64,000 bases of DNA. It comes from Paraburkholderia bryophila. Lineage in GTDB: Bacteria; Pseudomonadota; Gammaproteobacteria; Burkholderiales; Burkholderiaceae. A program made the position numbers and the translations under genes. The stretch is taken from NCBI RefSeq assembly GCF_003269035.1, contig NZ_QLTK01000025.1, positions 49,455 to 113,454 on the forward strand, read 5' to 3'. Positions within the stretch are counted from its first letter, which is position 1, and each line of letters opens with the position of its first letter. The notes beneath the pieces were generated by a model, which worked only from the letters and a program-made list of their open reading frames with translations, was not told where the DNA came from and ran no database searches. Below, piece after piece: positions 52,044-61,754 of the stretch.

Positions 52044-52715
52044 CTATTTCAGCCCAACCACAGGACCCTGCGCCTCTTCCGGCCAGCGGTTTTCAAACAC
52101 GCATTCGGTGAGCGGCAGGCGGCTCGCCCAGCGCTCGGTTTCAAGCATCGGCTCGCTATAAAACCGGTCGACGTGGCCAAGACACAGAATCGCCACCGGC
52201 CGCGCGCCCGCCGGCATATGCAGCAACGCGCGAACCGTGTCGACGTCGAACAGCGACACCCAGCCCATCCCCAATCCTTCCGCCCGCGCGGCCAGCCACA
52301 TGTTCTGGATCGCGCACGCGACCGATGCGAGGTCCATCTCCGGTAACGTGCGGCGGCCGAAAATATGCCGCTCGCGGCCATCCATCAGCGCCATCACCAG
52401 CAGTTCGCCGCACTCCAGCATGCCTTCCACTTTCAGCTTCATGAATTCCTCGCGACGTTGGCCGAGCGCGTCGGCGGTGGCCAGCCGTTCGCTTTCGACG
52501 GTGGCGTGCAAGGCCGTGCGCAGCGCTGGATCGGTAATGCGCGCGATCCGCCACGGCTGCATATAACCGACGCTCGGTGCGTGATGCGCCGCGTCGAGCA
52601 GGCGCTGCAGGACCGCTGGATCGACTGGATCGCGCACGAAGTGGCGCATGTCGCGGCGTTCATAAATGGCGCGATAGACGGCGTCGCGCTCGGAATCGTT
52701 AAAAGGCGTTGCCAT
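52044..52715 (-). CDS. bluB: 5,6-dimethylbenzimidazole synthase
   Basis: A 223-residue flavin-dependent nitroreductase-fold enzyme that cuts FMNH2 to give the lower ligand of vitamin B12. BluB hallmarks are RRDMRHFVRDPVDPAVLQRLLDAAHHAPSVGYMQPWRI and LAARAEGLGMGWVSLFD. It overlaps the end of cobB by 17 bases and is the last gene of the minus-strand cobalamin operon. Its presence indicates aerobic, self-made DMB-type cobalamin. Confidence 0.93.
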   Translation of the reverse strand: MATPFNDSERDAVYRAIYERRDMRHFVRDPVDPAVLQRLLDAAHHAPSVGYMQPWRIARITDPALRTALHATVESERLATADALGQRREEFMKLKVEGMLECGELLVMALMDGRERHIFGRRTLPEMDLASVACAIQNMWLAARAEGLGMGWVSLFDVDTVRALLHMPAGARPVAILCLGHVDRFYSEPMLETERWASRLPLTECVFENRWPEEAQGPVVGLK

Positions 52716-53997
52716 GGAACAGGGCGGCCGTGAAGGCCGGGTTGGAGGGCCAGTAAGCGTGCATATAGGTTGCCACGATGGCGCCGTGGCGATATAGGGC
52801 TTCGCCCGATGTCGCGCTGTTCGGCCGCGTGGCGTGGCGCGACGGGGTGAGCGGCGTGCTCAGCCTGGAATAGTGAAAGGTGTGGCCGGTCAGCGTGCCG
52901 TGCGCGCCGTCGAGCTGTTGCATGCCGAGCGCGGTGAAGCGTGTTTGCATGGTTGCGTGACCGGGCAGCAGGCCGAGCATCGGCGTGCTGGTGCCGTGCG
53001 TGTCGGTGAGCTGGTCGAGCAGATACAGCATGCCGCCGCACTCGGCGACGACCGGTTTGCCGGCCGCCACGTGCGCGCGAATGGTCGCGGCACTACGCGG
53101 GTTGCCTGCCAGCGTCGCCGCGTGCAGTTCCGGATAGCCGCCCGGCAGATAGAGCGAGTCGGCGTCGGGCGGGATGGCTTCGTCGGCGAGCGGCGAGAAG
53201 TAGGCGAGCCGCGCGCCGAGCGCTTCCAGTAGCGTGAGGTTGGCCGGGTAGATAAAAGAGAACGCGGCGTCGCGCGCGATCGCGATCGTTTGGCCTTGCA
53301 GCAGACGTGGCGTTTCGAGCGTTGCGGGCGGGCCGAACTCGACCGGCGGCGGCAGCGTGGCCAGCGCGGTGTCGCCCAGCGTGTCGGCGGCGCGATCGAG
53401 GCGTGCGTCCAGATCGTCGATCTCGGCCGCCTGGTGTAGACCGAGGTGGCGATCCGGCAACTGGATTTCGTCGCAGGCGGCAATGTGGCCGCACCAGCGT
53501 AGTCCGGGCGGCAAGGCTTCTTCAAGCATCTGCGCGTGCCGCGCGGAGCCGACGCGATTCGCGAGCACGCCGTAAAAAGGCACCTGCGGCCGGAATTGCG
53601 CGAGTCCGAAGGCGACCGCGCCGAAGGTCTGCGCCATCGCTTTGGCCGAAATCACCGCGAGCACCGGCACGCCGAACGCGGTGGCGAGATCGGCGCTGCT
53701 CGGCGTGCCGTCGAACAGGCCCATCACGCCTTCGATCAGGATCAGGTCCGCTTCCGTCGCCGCCTGCGCGAGCAACGCGCGGCACGCGGGCTCGCCGACC
53801 ATCCACAGATCGAGCGACAGCACCGGCGCGCCGCTCGCGCGTGAAAGAATCATCGGATCGAGAAAGTCCGGGCCGGTCTTGAACACGCGTACGCGCCGTC
53901 CCTCACGCCGGTGATAGCGTGCGAGGCCGGCGGTGATCGTGGTCTTGCCTTGTCCCGAGGCGGGCGCGCTGATGAACAGCGCGGGGCATGCGGACAC
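52699..53997 (-). CDS. cobB: Cobyrinate/hydrogenobyrinate a,c-diamide synthase
   Basis: A 432-residue amidotransferase. N-terminal P-loop-type domain (APASGQGKTTITAGLARYHRREGRRVRVFKTGPDFLDPMIL) and C-terminal class-I glutaminase domain with Cys in VVAECGGMLYLLDQL and catalytic His in THTFHYSRL. It amidates carboxyls a and c of the corrin ring using glutamine and ATP. The start is a GTG at 53997, three bases past the cobO stop, with its GGAG inside the cobO end. Confidence 0.93.
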   Translation of the reverse strand: MSACPALFISAPASGQGKTTITAGLARYHRREGRRVRVFKTGPDFLDPMILSRASGAPVLSLDLWMVGEPACRALLAQAATEADLILIEGVMGLFDGTPSSADLATAFGVPVLAVISAKAMAQTFGAVAFGLAQFRPQVPFYGVLANRVGSARHAQMLEEALPPGLRWCGHIAACDEIQLPDRHLGLHQAAEIDDLDARLDRAADTLGDTALATLPPPVEFGPPATLETPRLLQGQTIAIARDAAFSFIYPANLTLLEALGARLAYFSPLADEAIPPDADSLYLPGGYPELHAATLAGNPRSAATIRAHVAAGKPVVAECGGMLYLLDQLTDTHGTSTPMLGLLPGHATMQTRFTALGMQQLDGAHGTLTGHTFHYSRLSTPLTPSRHATRPNSATSGEALYRHGAIVATYMHAYWPSNPAFTAALFHGNAF

Positions 53998-54000
53998 GGC

Positions 54001-54603
54001 TTAAAACTCCACGCCGCGTTGCGCTTTCACGCCTTGCTCGCGGTACGGATGCTTGACGATGCGCATTTCGGTGACGAGGTCGGCGGCTTCGATCAGCGCG
54101 TCCGGCGCGTGACGGCCGGTCACGACCACATGCAGCATCCCGGCGCGCGCGTTCAACACGGCGAGGACTTCGTCGAGCGGCAGATATTCGTACTTGAGGA
54201 CGGTGTTCAGCTCGTCGAGGATCACCATCTGGTAATCGCCGCTTTCGATCATCCGGCGCGCTTCGTCCCAGCCTTTGCGCGCGGTGGCGATGTCGGCGTC
54301 GCGATTCTGCGTGTTCCACGTGTAGCCGTCGCCCATCGTGACGAAATCGCAGTGGGCGATCGCGCCGAGGAAATCGCGCTCCGACGTATGCAACGCACCC
54401 TTGATGAACTGCACGACGCCGAGCCGCATGCCGTGGCCGAGCACGCGCACGGCCATGCCGAACGCGGCCGTGGTTTTGCCCTTGCCGGTGCCGGTGTTGA
54501 CGATCAGCAGACCCTTTTCGACGGTGGCCTGGGCCTGTTTCTTTTCGTGGCCTTCGCGCCGGCGCTCGGTCATCCGTTGATGGGAGTCGGGATCGGTTTT
54601 CAT
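54001..54603 (-). CDS. cobO: Cob(I)yrinic acid a,c-diamide adenosyltransferase
   Basis: A 200-residue BtuR/CobO-type adenosyltransferase with the P-loop NTGTGKGKTTAAFG and the family segments VQFIKGALHTSERDFL, GDGYTWNTQNRDADIA, MVILDELNTVLKYEYL and VVVTGRHAPDALIEAADLVTEM. It adds the 5'-deoxyadenosyl group to cobalt. The ATG at 54603 overlaps the cobE stop (ATGA). Confidence 0.95.
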   Translation of the reverse strand: MKTDPDSHQRMTERRREGHEKKQAQATVEKGLLIVNTGTGKGKTTAAFGMAVRVLGHGMRLGVVQFIKGALHTSERDFLGAIAHCDFVTMGDGYTWNTQNRDADIATARKGWDEARRMIESGDYQMVILDELNTVLKYEYLPLDEVLAVLNARAGMLHVVVTGRHAPDALIEAADLVTEMRIVKHPYREQGVKAQRGVEF

Positions 54604-55046
54604 GGCGGGTTCTGTGGTTGGTTGGCGTGGTCGGCGGAGGCGGCGATAGCCACGGTCACACCGGCATGGATAGTCTTGCGTACGATAAGGCGGGCTCGCG
54701 ACGCGGCCGGCTCGGCGGCCGCCGCCAGCAGCGCGCACGGCTCACACACGCCGTCCACGCCGAGATGGGTTTTTGCCGCTGTCGAGCCAGTTTCCACCGG
54801 CACCGCCGCGATCTGCTCGCGGCTGAAGAAGACCAGCGGCAACCCATGGCGTGCGCAGAAATCGAGCAAACCGGCTTCCCGCGATTTACTGTCGATCGAG
54901 GCGACGGCACGAATCCGATCGAACCGATACGCGCCGAGCGCGGCGCGCACGGCCGCCTCGATCTGTTCTTCCGAACTCTGCAAACGGCAGCCGATGCCGA
55001 CAGTCAGCCACGCGGCGCTCATCGCGGCGGGCATGAGGCGCGCCAT
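54600..55046 (-). CDS. cobE: CobE / CbiG C-terminal domain protein
   Basis: A protein of about 148 residues (start uncertain: 55046, 55034 or 55022). It opens AAWLTVGIGCRLQSSEEQIEAAVRAAL and continues SIDSKSREAGLLDFCARHGLPLVFFSREQIAAVP with VCEPCALLAA near the end, the CbiG_C/CobE family. CobE is required for aerobic B12 synthesis with an ill-defined role near the ring-contraction step. It is first in the minus-strand cob operon; a riboswitch-like fragment lies upstream. Confidence 0.85.
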   Translation of the reverse strand: MARLMPAAMSAAWLTVGIGCRLQSSEEQIEAAVRAALGAYRFDRIRAVASIDSKSREAGLLDFCARHGLPLVFFSREQIAAVPVETGSTAAKTHLGVDGVCEPCALLAAAAEPAASRARLIVRKTIHAGVTVAIAASADHANQPQNPP

Positions 55047-55099
55047 GTCGTCGGTGGACTGGAAAGGCGAAATAGGGGGGCGTGCCCGAGGGCTGGCAT

Positions 55100-55180
55100 C
55101 GAGGTCATGCAAGACGGCGAATTCCCGTTTAACGGCACACACGAACGCACGAGCGGGCACCCAGCGCGCGCATACGATAG
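55100..55180 (-). promoter_or_regulatory. Possible decayed second cobalamin riboswitch upstream of cobE
   Basis: On the minus strand this stretch has GGTGCCCGC, then the 12-base string GTTAAACGGGAA (55133-55122) found identically in the plus-strand riboswitch at 55296-55307. The later core (CCCCCGCAACGGTA, B12 box) is not found. It is a remnant or chance match. Confidence 0.3.
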
Positions 55181-55259
55181 CACACGACGCCCCGCCCGAT
55201 AAGCCTTCGCGGCCGGTGTCGCCTTGACGGCGGCGGGTCGCGGGCCTACACTCGCACGC

Positions 55260-55512
55260 ACTTCTGGTGCTCGCGTGCGCGCTCTCGCGCATGCAGTTAA
55301 ACGGGAAACAGGGTGCCCGCCTGCAACGACCGGGTCAACCTGTGCTGCCCCCGCAACGGTAAGCGAAATGCGGCGTCCGGTTCAGTCTCCGGCGCCGCGG
55401 AGCCGGCTTCAATGTCCACGCGCAAGGCCGCGTCGGCATGTCACCACTGGGCGAGAACCTCCTCGCCCGGGAAGGGGAAGCGGCGCTTTCGCCAGCCCGG
55501 ATACCGGCCGGA
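55260..55512 (+). promoter_or_regulatory. Cobalamin riboswitch
   Basis: Conserved landmarks in order: TGGTGC at 55265, AAACGGGAA at 55299, GCTGCCCCCGCAACGGTAAG at about 55348, CCACTGG followed by a GGGCGAG/CTCGCCC hairpin and CCGGGAAGG at about 55444-55476, and the B12 box AGCCCGGATACCGGCC at 55494-55509. It lies about 110 bases upstream of cobW and should switch off the cobW-cobN-chl unit when adenosylcobalamin is plentiful. A GCCGC/GCGGC hairpin just after may be the expression platform. Confidence 0.95.
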
Positions 55513-55620
55513 ACATGCAGAGCGAACGCCGCGGGGATGCGGCGCGCGCTCATGACCTCCCCTCCGCACAAAACGAAGCGCGCCGGCGTGCCCGTGCAAC
55601 TCCTACGGAAGAACCTCACG

Positions 55621-56712
55621 ATGCAAACTCAAATGCGCAAGATTCCCGTCACCATCGTCACGGGCTTTCTCGGCAGCGGCAAGACCACGCTGCTGCGGCA
55701 CATTCTTCAGCATGCCGGCGGCAAGCGCATCGCGGTGATCGTCAACGAGTTCGGCGAGCTCGGTATCGACGGCGAAATCCTCAAGGGGTGCGGCATCGGT
55801 TGCGACGAAAACGGCGTCGAAACCGAAGGTCAACTGTATGAACTGGCGAACGGCTGCCTGTGCTGCACCGTGCAGGAAGAGTTCTTCCCGGTGATGGAAA
55901 AGCTCGTGGAACGCCGCGATCAGATCGATCACGTGCTGATTGAAACCTCCGGCCTCGCGTTGCCCAAGCCGCTCGTGCAGGCGTTCAACTGGCCGCAGAT
56001 CAAGAACAGCTTCACCGTCGACGCGGTGGTGACGGTGGTGGACGGCCCCGCTGCCGCGAGCGGCCAGTTCGCCGACAATCCGCTTGCCGTGGACGCTCAG
56101 CGCCAGGCCGATCCGAATCTCGATCACGAATCGCCGCTGCACGAACTGTTCGAAGACCAGTTGTCCGCGGCCGATCTGGTGATTCTGAACAAGACCGATC
56201 TGCTCGACGACGCGCAGCAAGGCGCGGTCGAGGCGTTGATCCGCGAAGAGATTCCGCCGCAGGTGAAGATCGTGCGCGCCCACATGGGTCAGCTCGATCT
56301 GCATACGTTGCTCGGGCTCGAAGCGGCGTCGGAAGAAACGATCCATTTGCGCCACGACCACCACGGTTCCGCCGAGGACGCCGATCACCATCACGACGAG
56401 TTCGATTCGGTGGTGGTGCAGGCGGATGCGCCGTCGCGCGAAGCGGTGATCGCCGCGTTGCAGGCGCTTGTGGAAGCCAACACGATTTACCGCGTGAAGG
56501 GCTTCGCGGCGTTGCCCGGCGCGCCGATGCGGCTGGTGATTCAAGGCGTGGGCCGCCGCTTCGACAGCTATTTCGATCGACGCTGGCAGGCCGGCGAAGG
56601 CGGCCGCAGCCGCTTCGTGCTGATCGGCGAGGACCTCGACCAGGCCGCGCTGCAACGCGCGTTCGACGTTGCACTGGGCGTCTCGTCCAGCCACGCTGCG
56701 CAACAGGCGTAA
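55621..56712 (+). CDS. cobW: CobW-family cobalt chaperone GTPase
   Basis: A 363-residue G3E GTPase: P-loop GFLGSGKTT, metal-binding CLCC in LANGCLCCTVQEEFF, NKTD nucleotide specificity motif, a His/Asp-rich loop (DHHGSAEDADHHHDEF, about residues 243-260) and a CobW C-terminal domain. It delivers cobalt to the aerobic CobNST-type chelatase. It sits directly under the riboswitch and seven bases before cobN. Confidence 0.94.
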   Translation: MQTQMRKIPVTIVTGFLGSGKTTLLRHILQHAGGKRIAVIVNEFGELGIDGEILKGCGIGCDENGVETEGQLYELANGCLCCTVQEEFFPVMEKLVERRDQIDHVLIETSGLALPKPLVQAFNWPQIKNSFTVDAVVTVVDGPAAASGQFADNPLAVDAQRQADPNLDHESPLHELFEDQLSAADLVILNKTDLLDDAQQGAVEALIREEIPPQVKIVRAHMGQLDLHTLLGLEAASEETIHLRHDHHGSAEDADHHHDEFDSVVVQADAPSREAVIAALQALVEANTIYRVKGFAALPGAPMRLVIQGVGRRFDSYFDRRWQAGEGGRSRFVLIGEDLDQAALQRAFDVALGVSSSHAAQQA

Positions 56713-56718
56713 GCGCAC

Positions 56719-59700
56719 ATGCATCTGCTGCGCACGACGCCGGGCGGTTTTGTCGACGATACGCAAGGCGTGATCCGTATCGATCAGCAGCCTGCCGAGA
56801 TCGTCGTGCTCAGTTCCGCCGACACCACGCTGTCGTTGCTGGCGAGCGTGGTGGCGCGTCTGGGTGACGGCTTTCCGAGCCTGCGGCTCGCGAACGTCAC
56901 GTATCTGCGGCAACCGGCTTCGGTCGACTTCTATGTCGAAGACGTGTTGCAGCATGCGCGCGTGGTGGTGGTCGATCATCTCGGCGGCGAGGCGTATTGG
57001 CCGTACGGCATCGAGCAGGTGGTGGCGCTCGCCGAGCGTAAGCAGCAGACGCTCGCGATGTTTTCCGGCGACCTGCAGGAAGATCCCAATCTACTGGCAC
57101 GCAGCACCGCGGACGCCGATCTGTGCCATCAGTTGTGGCGTTATCTGCGCGAAGGCGGCGCGCAGAATGCGGAAGCGTTTTTGCGCTGCATCGCGCACCG
57201 CACCTTCGGCTGGGGACGTGAACCGGCGCCGCCGCGCGCGTTGCCCGCCGCCACGCTCTATCACCCCGAGCGCGATACGCCGAGCGTGGCCGACTGGCAG
57301 GCGCGCTGGCGTGACGGCGCGCCGGTGGCGGCGATCCTGTTCTACAAGGCGCATCTGCAGGCGGCCAATACGGCGGTGTTCGATGCGCTGATCGACGCGC
57401 TCGAAGCGCAAGGGCTCAATCCGCTGCCGATCGCGATCACCTCGCTGAAAGATGCGCTGAGCCGCGACGTCGTGCAGTCGTTGTGCGCGCAACATAAGGT
57501 TGCGCTGGTGCTGAACACGACCGCGTTTGCCGCCGCCGCGATCGACGATCCCGAACCGCTCGCGCTTGCCGGCGATGCGCCGGTGCTGCAGGTGATTCTG
57601 AGCGGCGGCAATCGCGAGGACTGGCTGAAGGACAACCAGGGCCTCAATTCGCGCGATATCGCGATGCATATCGCGCTGCCGGAAGTGGACGGGCGGATCA
57701 TCACGCGTGCGATCAGTTTCAAGGGCCTGGCCTATCGCTGTCCGCACACCGAAGTCGATGTGGTGCGCTATCAGCCGGATCTCGAACGGGTGGGCTTTCT
57801 CGCCAAACTGAGCCGCCGCTGGTGCCGACTCGGCACGCTCGACAACGCGGACAAGAAACTCGCGCTGATTCTCGCCAACTATCCGATGAGCGAAGGTCGG
57901 ATCGGCAATGGCGTGGGACTCGACACACCGGCTTCGGTGGTCGGCATTCTGGCGATGCTGCGCGACGAGGGTTATCGTCTCGCCGATTTGCCCGCCGACG
58001 GCGGCGCGCTGTTGCAAAAGCTTACCGAAGGCGTGACCAACGACCCGGTGGTGCGTGATCTGCGGCCCGCGTTGCAAAGCCTCGCGCTCGACGACTATCT
58101 GACTTACTTCAACGCGTTGCCCGCCGAGGCGCGCGCGGCGTTGAACGCGCGTTGGGGCGCGCCCGAGCAGGACCCGACGTTGCGGCGCGGCCGCTTCATG
58201 ATCGCGGGATGGCGCTGCGGGCAAGTGTTCGTCGGCATTCAGCCGTCGCGTTCGCGCGAGCAGGGCGATTACGCGAGCTATCACGACGCCGAACTCGTGC
58301 CGCCGCATGCGTACCTCGCGTTCTATTTCTGGCTGCGTCATCAGTTCGGGATCGATGCGGTCGTGCATGTCGGCAAGCACGGTAATCTCGAGTGGCTGCC
58401 CGGCAAGAGCGTGGCGCTGAGCGACGCGTGCTGGCCCGATCTGATTCTCGGGCCGATGCCGCATCTGTATCCGTTCATCGTCAACGATCCGGGCGAGGGC
58501 AGCCAGGCGAAGCGGCGTGCGCAGGCCGTGATCGTCGATCATCTGATGCCGCCGCTCACGCGTGCCGAAACGTACGGGCCATTGCAGGACCTCGAACGCC
58601 AGGTCGACGAATACTACGAAGCGCTGATGGTCGATCCGCGCCGCTCGAAGCTGTTGCGGCGCACGATTCTGGCGACCATCGTCGAACATAAGTTGCATGA
58701 AGAGCTGAGTCTCGCGGCGCCGAACGGGCAGGACGCTGAAGATACGCTGCTGACACGCGTCGACGCCTGGCTGTGCGAGCTGAAAGAGGCGCAGATTCGT
58801 GACGGTTTGCACACGTTCGGCCAATCGCCTCGCGGTGTGCAACGGCGCGATACGTTGCTCGCGCTGGGGCGCTTTCCCGTCGGCGACGGCCAAGGCGGCA
58901 AGGCCGGTTTGATCGATGCGCTGGCGCGCGATCTACGGATGGATCATCTGTTCGATCCGTTGTCGGTGGATTGGTCGGCGGTGTGGGACGGGCCGCGTCC
59001 CGAGGTGTTGCAGCGCGTGAGTGATGCGCCGTGGCGGCATCGCGGCGATACGCGCGAGCGGCTGGAATTGCTGGCAGCGGAGATGTTGCGCGGCGTGTGT
59101 GGGGATGGCGTCGCTGGGGCGGATTTAACGCCGCCTGCCGGAACTTTGCCGCAAGCGGAGCGGGTGATCGAGCGTCTGCGTAACGATGTGTTGCCGCGGC
59201 TCGACGCGTGCGGTCCACAGGAAATGATGCAGTTCAAGCGTGGCCTCGAAGGGCGGTTCGTGCCGCCGGGGCCGAGCGGATCGCCGTCGCGCGGGCGCCC
59301 TGACGTGCTGCCTACCGGCCGCAATTTCTATTCCGTCGACACACGCGCGATCCCGACGCAAGCCGCCTGGTCGCTCGGATTGAAGTCCGCAAAGCAACTG
59401 ATCGAACGGCATTTGCAGGAGAAAGGCGACTATCCGCGCGCCATCGGCCTGTCGGTGTGGGGCACCGCGACGATGCGCACCGGCGGCGACGATATCGCCC
59501 AGGCGCTTGCGTTGCTCGGCGTGCGGCCGAAGTGGGCGCCGGGCAGTCATCGCGTGACCGACTTCGAGATCATGCCGATCGACGCGTTCGACCGGCCGCG
59601 TATCGACGTGACGCTACGCGTCTCCGGCTTTTTCCGCGATGCGTTCGCCAACGTGATGCATCTGTTCGACGCCGCCGTGCAAGCCGTGGCCGAACTCGAC

Positions 59701-60525
59701 GAGCCGGAGGCGCTGAATCCGATTCGCGCGCGCGTGCTGCGCGAACGCGACGCGTTGATCGCGCGCGGCATGGACGCCGCGCAAGCGCGCCGGCGCGCCG
59801 GCTGGCGCGTGTTCAGCGCGCGGCCCGGCGCGTACGGCGCGGGCCTGCAGGACATGATCGACTCGCAGCAATGGCAGACCGACGCCGATCTCGCGAAGGC
59901 GTATCAGGCGTGGGGCGGCTACGCGTACACGCAGAAGAGCGCGGGCGAGGAAGCGCGGCAAGCGTTCGGCGAGCGCCTCGCCGCCATGGATGTGGTGCTG
60001 CAGAACCAGGACAACCGCGAGCACGATCTGCTCGATTCGAACGACTATTACCAGTTTCAGGGCGGCATGGTCGCGGCCGTGCGGCATCTGGCCGGTGATC
60101 AGCCGAGCGTGTATCACGCCGATCACAGCAACCCGGCCGCGCCGCGCGTGCGCACGCTGCATGAGGAAATCGCGCGAGTGATTCGCTCGCGCGTGATCAA
60201 TCCGAAATGGCTCGACGGCGTGAAGCGTCACGGCTACAAGGGGGCGGCGGAAATCGCCGCGACCGTGGACTATCTGTACGGTTATGACGCGACCGCGCGC
60301 GTGGTCGCGGATCATCAATATGCGCTGGTCGCCGATGCCTATCTGAACGACGCGGATACGCGCGAGTTCTTGCAGCGGCACAATCCGCATGCGCTACATT
60401 CGATTTGCGAGCGGCTGCTCGAAGCGATGCAGCGAGGGTTGTGGCAGACGCCTGGCGAGTATCGCGGGCAGGTTGAGCGGCATTTGCTCGCGAGTGAGCA
60501 GCAGATTGAGGGGGCGCGGAGATGA
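56719..60525 (+). CDS. cobN: Cobaltochelatase large subunit CobN
   Basis: A 1268-residue ChlH/CobN-family protein, normal length. Landmarks include YRCPHTEVDVVRYQPDLERVGFLAKL, GNGVGLDTPASVVGILAMLRDEGY, DAVVHVGKHGNLEWLPGKSVALSDACWPDL and NDPGEGSQAKRRAQAVIVDHLMPPLTRAETYG. It binds hydrogenobyrinic acid diamide and cobalt. Its stop overlaps the ATG of the chlI-type gene. Canonical CobS and CobT are absent; the AAA+ and VWA partners are supplied by the next gene(s). Confidence 0.95.
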   Translation: MHLLRTTPGGFVDDTQGVIRIDQQPAEIVVLSSADTTLSLLASVVARLGDGFPSLRLANVTYLRQPASVDFYVEDVLQHARVVVVDHLGGEAYWPYGIEQVVALAERKQQTLAMFSGDLQEDPNLLARSTADADLCHQLWRYLREGGAQNAEAFLRCIAHRTFGWGREPAPPRALPAATLYHPERDTPSVADWQARWRDGAPVAAILFYKAHLQAANTAVFDALIDALEAQGLNPLPIAITSLKDALSRDVVQSLCAQHKVALVLNTTAFAAAAIDDPEPLALAGDAPVLQVILSGGNREDWLKDNQGLNSRDIAMHIALPEVDGRIITRAISFKGLAYRCPHTEVDVVRYQPDLERVGFLAKLSRRWCRLGTLDNADKKLALILANYPMSEGRIGNGVGLDTPASVVGILAMLRDEGYRLADLPADGGALLQKLTEGVTNDPVVRDLRPALQSLALDDYLTYFNALPAEARAALNARWGAPEQDPTLRRGRFMIAGWRCGQVFVGIQPSRSREQGDYASYHDAELVPPHAYLAFYFWLRHQFGIDAVVHVGKHGNLEWLPGKSVALSDACWPDLILGPMPHLYPFIVNDPGEGSQAKRRAQAVIVDHLMPPLTRAETYGPLQDLERQVDEYYEALMVDPRRSKLLRRTILATIVEHKLHEELSLAAPNGQDAEDTLLTRVDAWLCELKEAQIRDGLHTFGQSPRGVQRRDTLLALGRFPVGDGQGGKAGLIDALARDLRMDHLFDPLSVDWSAVWDGPRPEVLQRVSDAPWRHRGDTRERLELLAAEMLRGVCGDGVAGADLTPPAGTLPQAERVIERLRNDVLPRLDACGPQEMMQFKRGLEGRFVPPGPSGSPSRGRPDVLPTGRNFYSVDTRAIPTQAAWSLGLKSAKQLIERHLQEKGDYPRAIGLSVWGTATMRTGGDDIAQALALLGVRPKWAPGSHRVTDFEIMPIDAFDRPRIDVTLRVSGFFRDAFANVMHLFDAAVQAVAELDEPEALNPIRARVLRERDALIARGMDAAQARRRAGWRVFSARPGAYGAGLQDMIDSQQWQTDADLAKAYQAWGGYAYTQKSAGEEARQAFGERLAAMDVVLQNQDNREHDLLDSNDYYQFQGGMVAAVRHLAGDQPSVYHADHSNPAAPRVRTLHEEIARVIRSRVINPKWLDGVKRHGYKGAAEIAATVDYLYGYDATARVVADHQYALVADAYLNDADTREFLQRHNPHALHSICERLLEAMQRGLWQTPGEYRGQVERHLLASEQQIEGARR

Positions 60526-61754
60526 GTGCATCGGATCAGGGCGTGGATCGGGGCGCGCAGCAGGGGGAGATTCAAGCTGTGAGGCAAGGCGTGAACGAAT
60601 GTGTGGACCAAGGCACGAACCAAGGCGCGAACGCGCGGCCCGCGTTTCCTTTTGCCGCGCTGGTCGGGCAGGCGCCATTGCAGCAGGCGCTTCTGCTGGC
60701 GGCGATCGATCCGGGTTTGGGCGGCGTGCTGGTCACCGGCCCGCGCGGCACGGCGAAGTCGACCGCGGCGCGCGCGCTGGCTGAATTACTGCCTGAAGGC
60801 CAATTGGTGAACCTGCCGCTCGGCGCGAGCGAAGACCGCCTGATCGGCACACTCGATATCGAAACCGTGCTGCGCGACGGCGCGGTGCGCTTCTCACCCG
60901 GCTTGCTGGCGAAGGCACATCGCGGCGTACTGTATGTGGACGAAGTCAATCTGCTGCCGGATGCGCTCGTCGATGCCTTGCTCGACGCGGCGGCGAGCGG
61001 CGTGAATACCGTCGAACGGGACGGTGTTTCGCATAGCCACGACGCGAGCTTCGTGCTGATCGGCACGATGAATCCGGAAGAGGGAGAGTTGCGGCCGCAA
61101 CTCATCGACCGCTTCGGGTTGATGGTCGAATTGCAAAACTGTTTTGAGCCGTCGGTGCGCCAGCAGATCGTGAAAGCGCGACTTGCGTTCGATCTCGATT
61201 CGCAGGGCTTTCGCGCGGCCTATGCGCAGCAGCAGGCGCTTTATGTGCGGCAAATTCAGACCGCCCGGTCGACGCTGCCGCAACTCGCGTTCGACGACGC
61301 GGTGCACGCGCGGGTCAGCGCGTTGTGTATCGGCGCGGCCGTCGACGGTCTGCGCGCCGATCTCGTGATGCTGCGCGCGGCGCGGGCGTTGGCGGCGCTG
61401 GAACAGGCCGCGGCGGTGACGGTGGAGCATGTGGATCGTGTCGCCGAGGCGGTGCTGGTTCATCGGCGTCATCGGCGTGAGGATTCGACGCAGGTTGAGA
61501 CGCGTGATGCGGATGCCGGGCGGCAAGGGCGGAGTGGGGGTGAGGTTGAGCGGCGGGGGGCGGCTTCGTCGTCTGCTGCGTCTGCTGCGTCTGCTGCGTC
61601 GTCGGCGTCTTCGCAAGGCGCTGGGGTGTCGTCGTTCGGTGCTCATGCCTCCCGTGGTGATTCCAGCGAAGCCGACTGGGGTTATCTACCGCCCGAGCCT
61701 GCCGGTACCACTCAAGTCAAAGGCGTCGTACCGCTCAGCGTAAAAAAACGCTGA
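60522..61754 (+). CDS. AAA+ chelatase subunit, ChlI type (0-frame product of chlID)
   Basis: A 410-residue protein: a polar N-terminal extension of about 40 residues, then the Mg-chelatase AAA+ core with Walker A GPRGTAKST (residues 73-81), Walker B VLYVDE (Asp140-Glu141), IGTMNPEEGELRPQLIDRFGLMV and the helical lid. After about residue 325 comes a low-complexity Ser/Ala/Arg linker ending PEPAGTTQVKGVVPLSVKKR. The stop (61752-61754) lies four bases after an A7 run, and the VWA half follows in the -1 frame. It probably acts as the small motor subunit for CobN. Confidence 0.9.
   Translation: MSASDQGVDRGAQQGEIQAVRQGVNECVDQGTNQGANARPAFPFAALVGQAPLQQALLLAAIDPGLGGVLVTGPRGTAKSTAARALAELLPEGQLVNLPLGASEDRLIGTLDIETVLRDGAVRFSPGLLAKAHRGVLYVDEVNLLPDALVDALLDAAASGVNTVERDGVSHSHDASFVLIGTMNPEEGELRPQLIDRFGLMVELQNCFEPSVRQQIVKARLAFDLDSQGFRAAYAQQQALYVRQIQTARSTLPQLAFDDAVHARVSALCIGAAVDGLRADLVMLRAARALAALEQAAAVTVEHVDRVAEAVLVHRRHRREDSTQVETRDADAGRQGRSGGEVERRGAASSSAASAASAASSASSQGAGVSSFGAHASRGDSSEADWGYLPPEPAGTTQVKGVVPLSVKKR

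Noticed and set aside
57091..58893. A 600-codon minus-strand frame inside cobN
   Set aside because: Shadow of cobN; low-complexity basic composition, no recognisable motif or ribosome-binding site.
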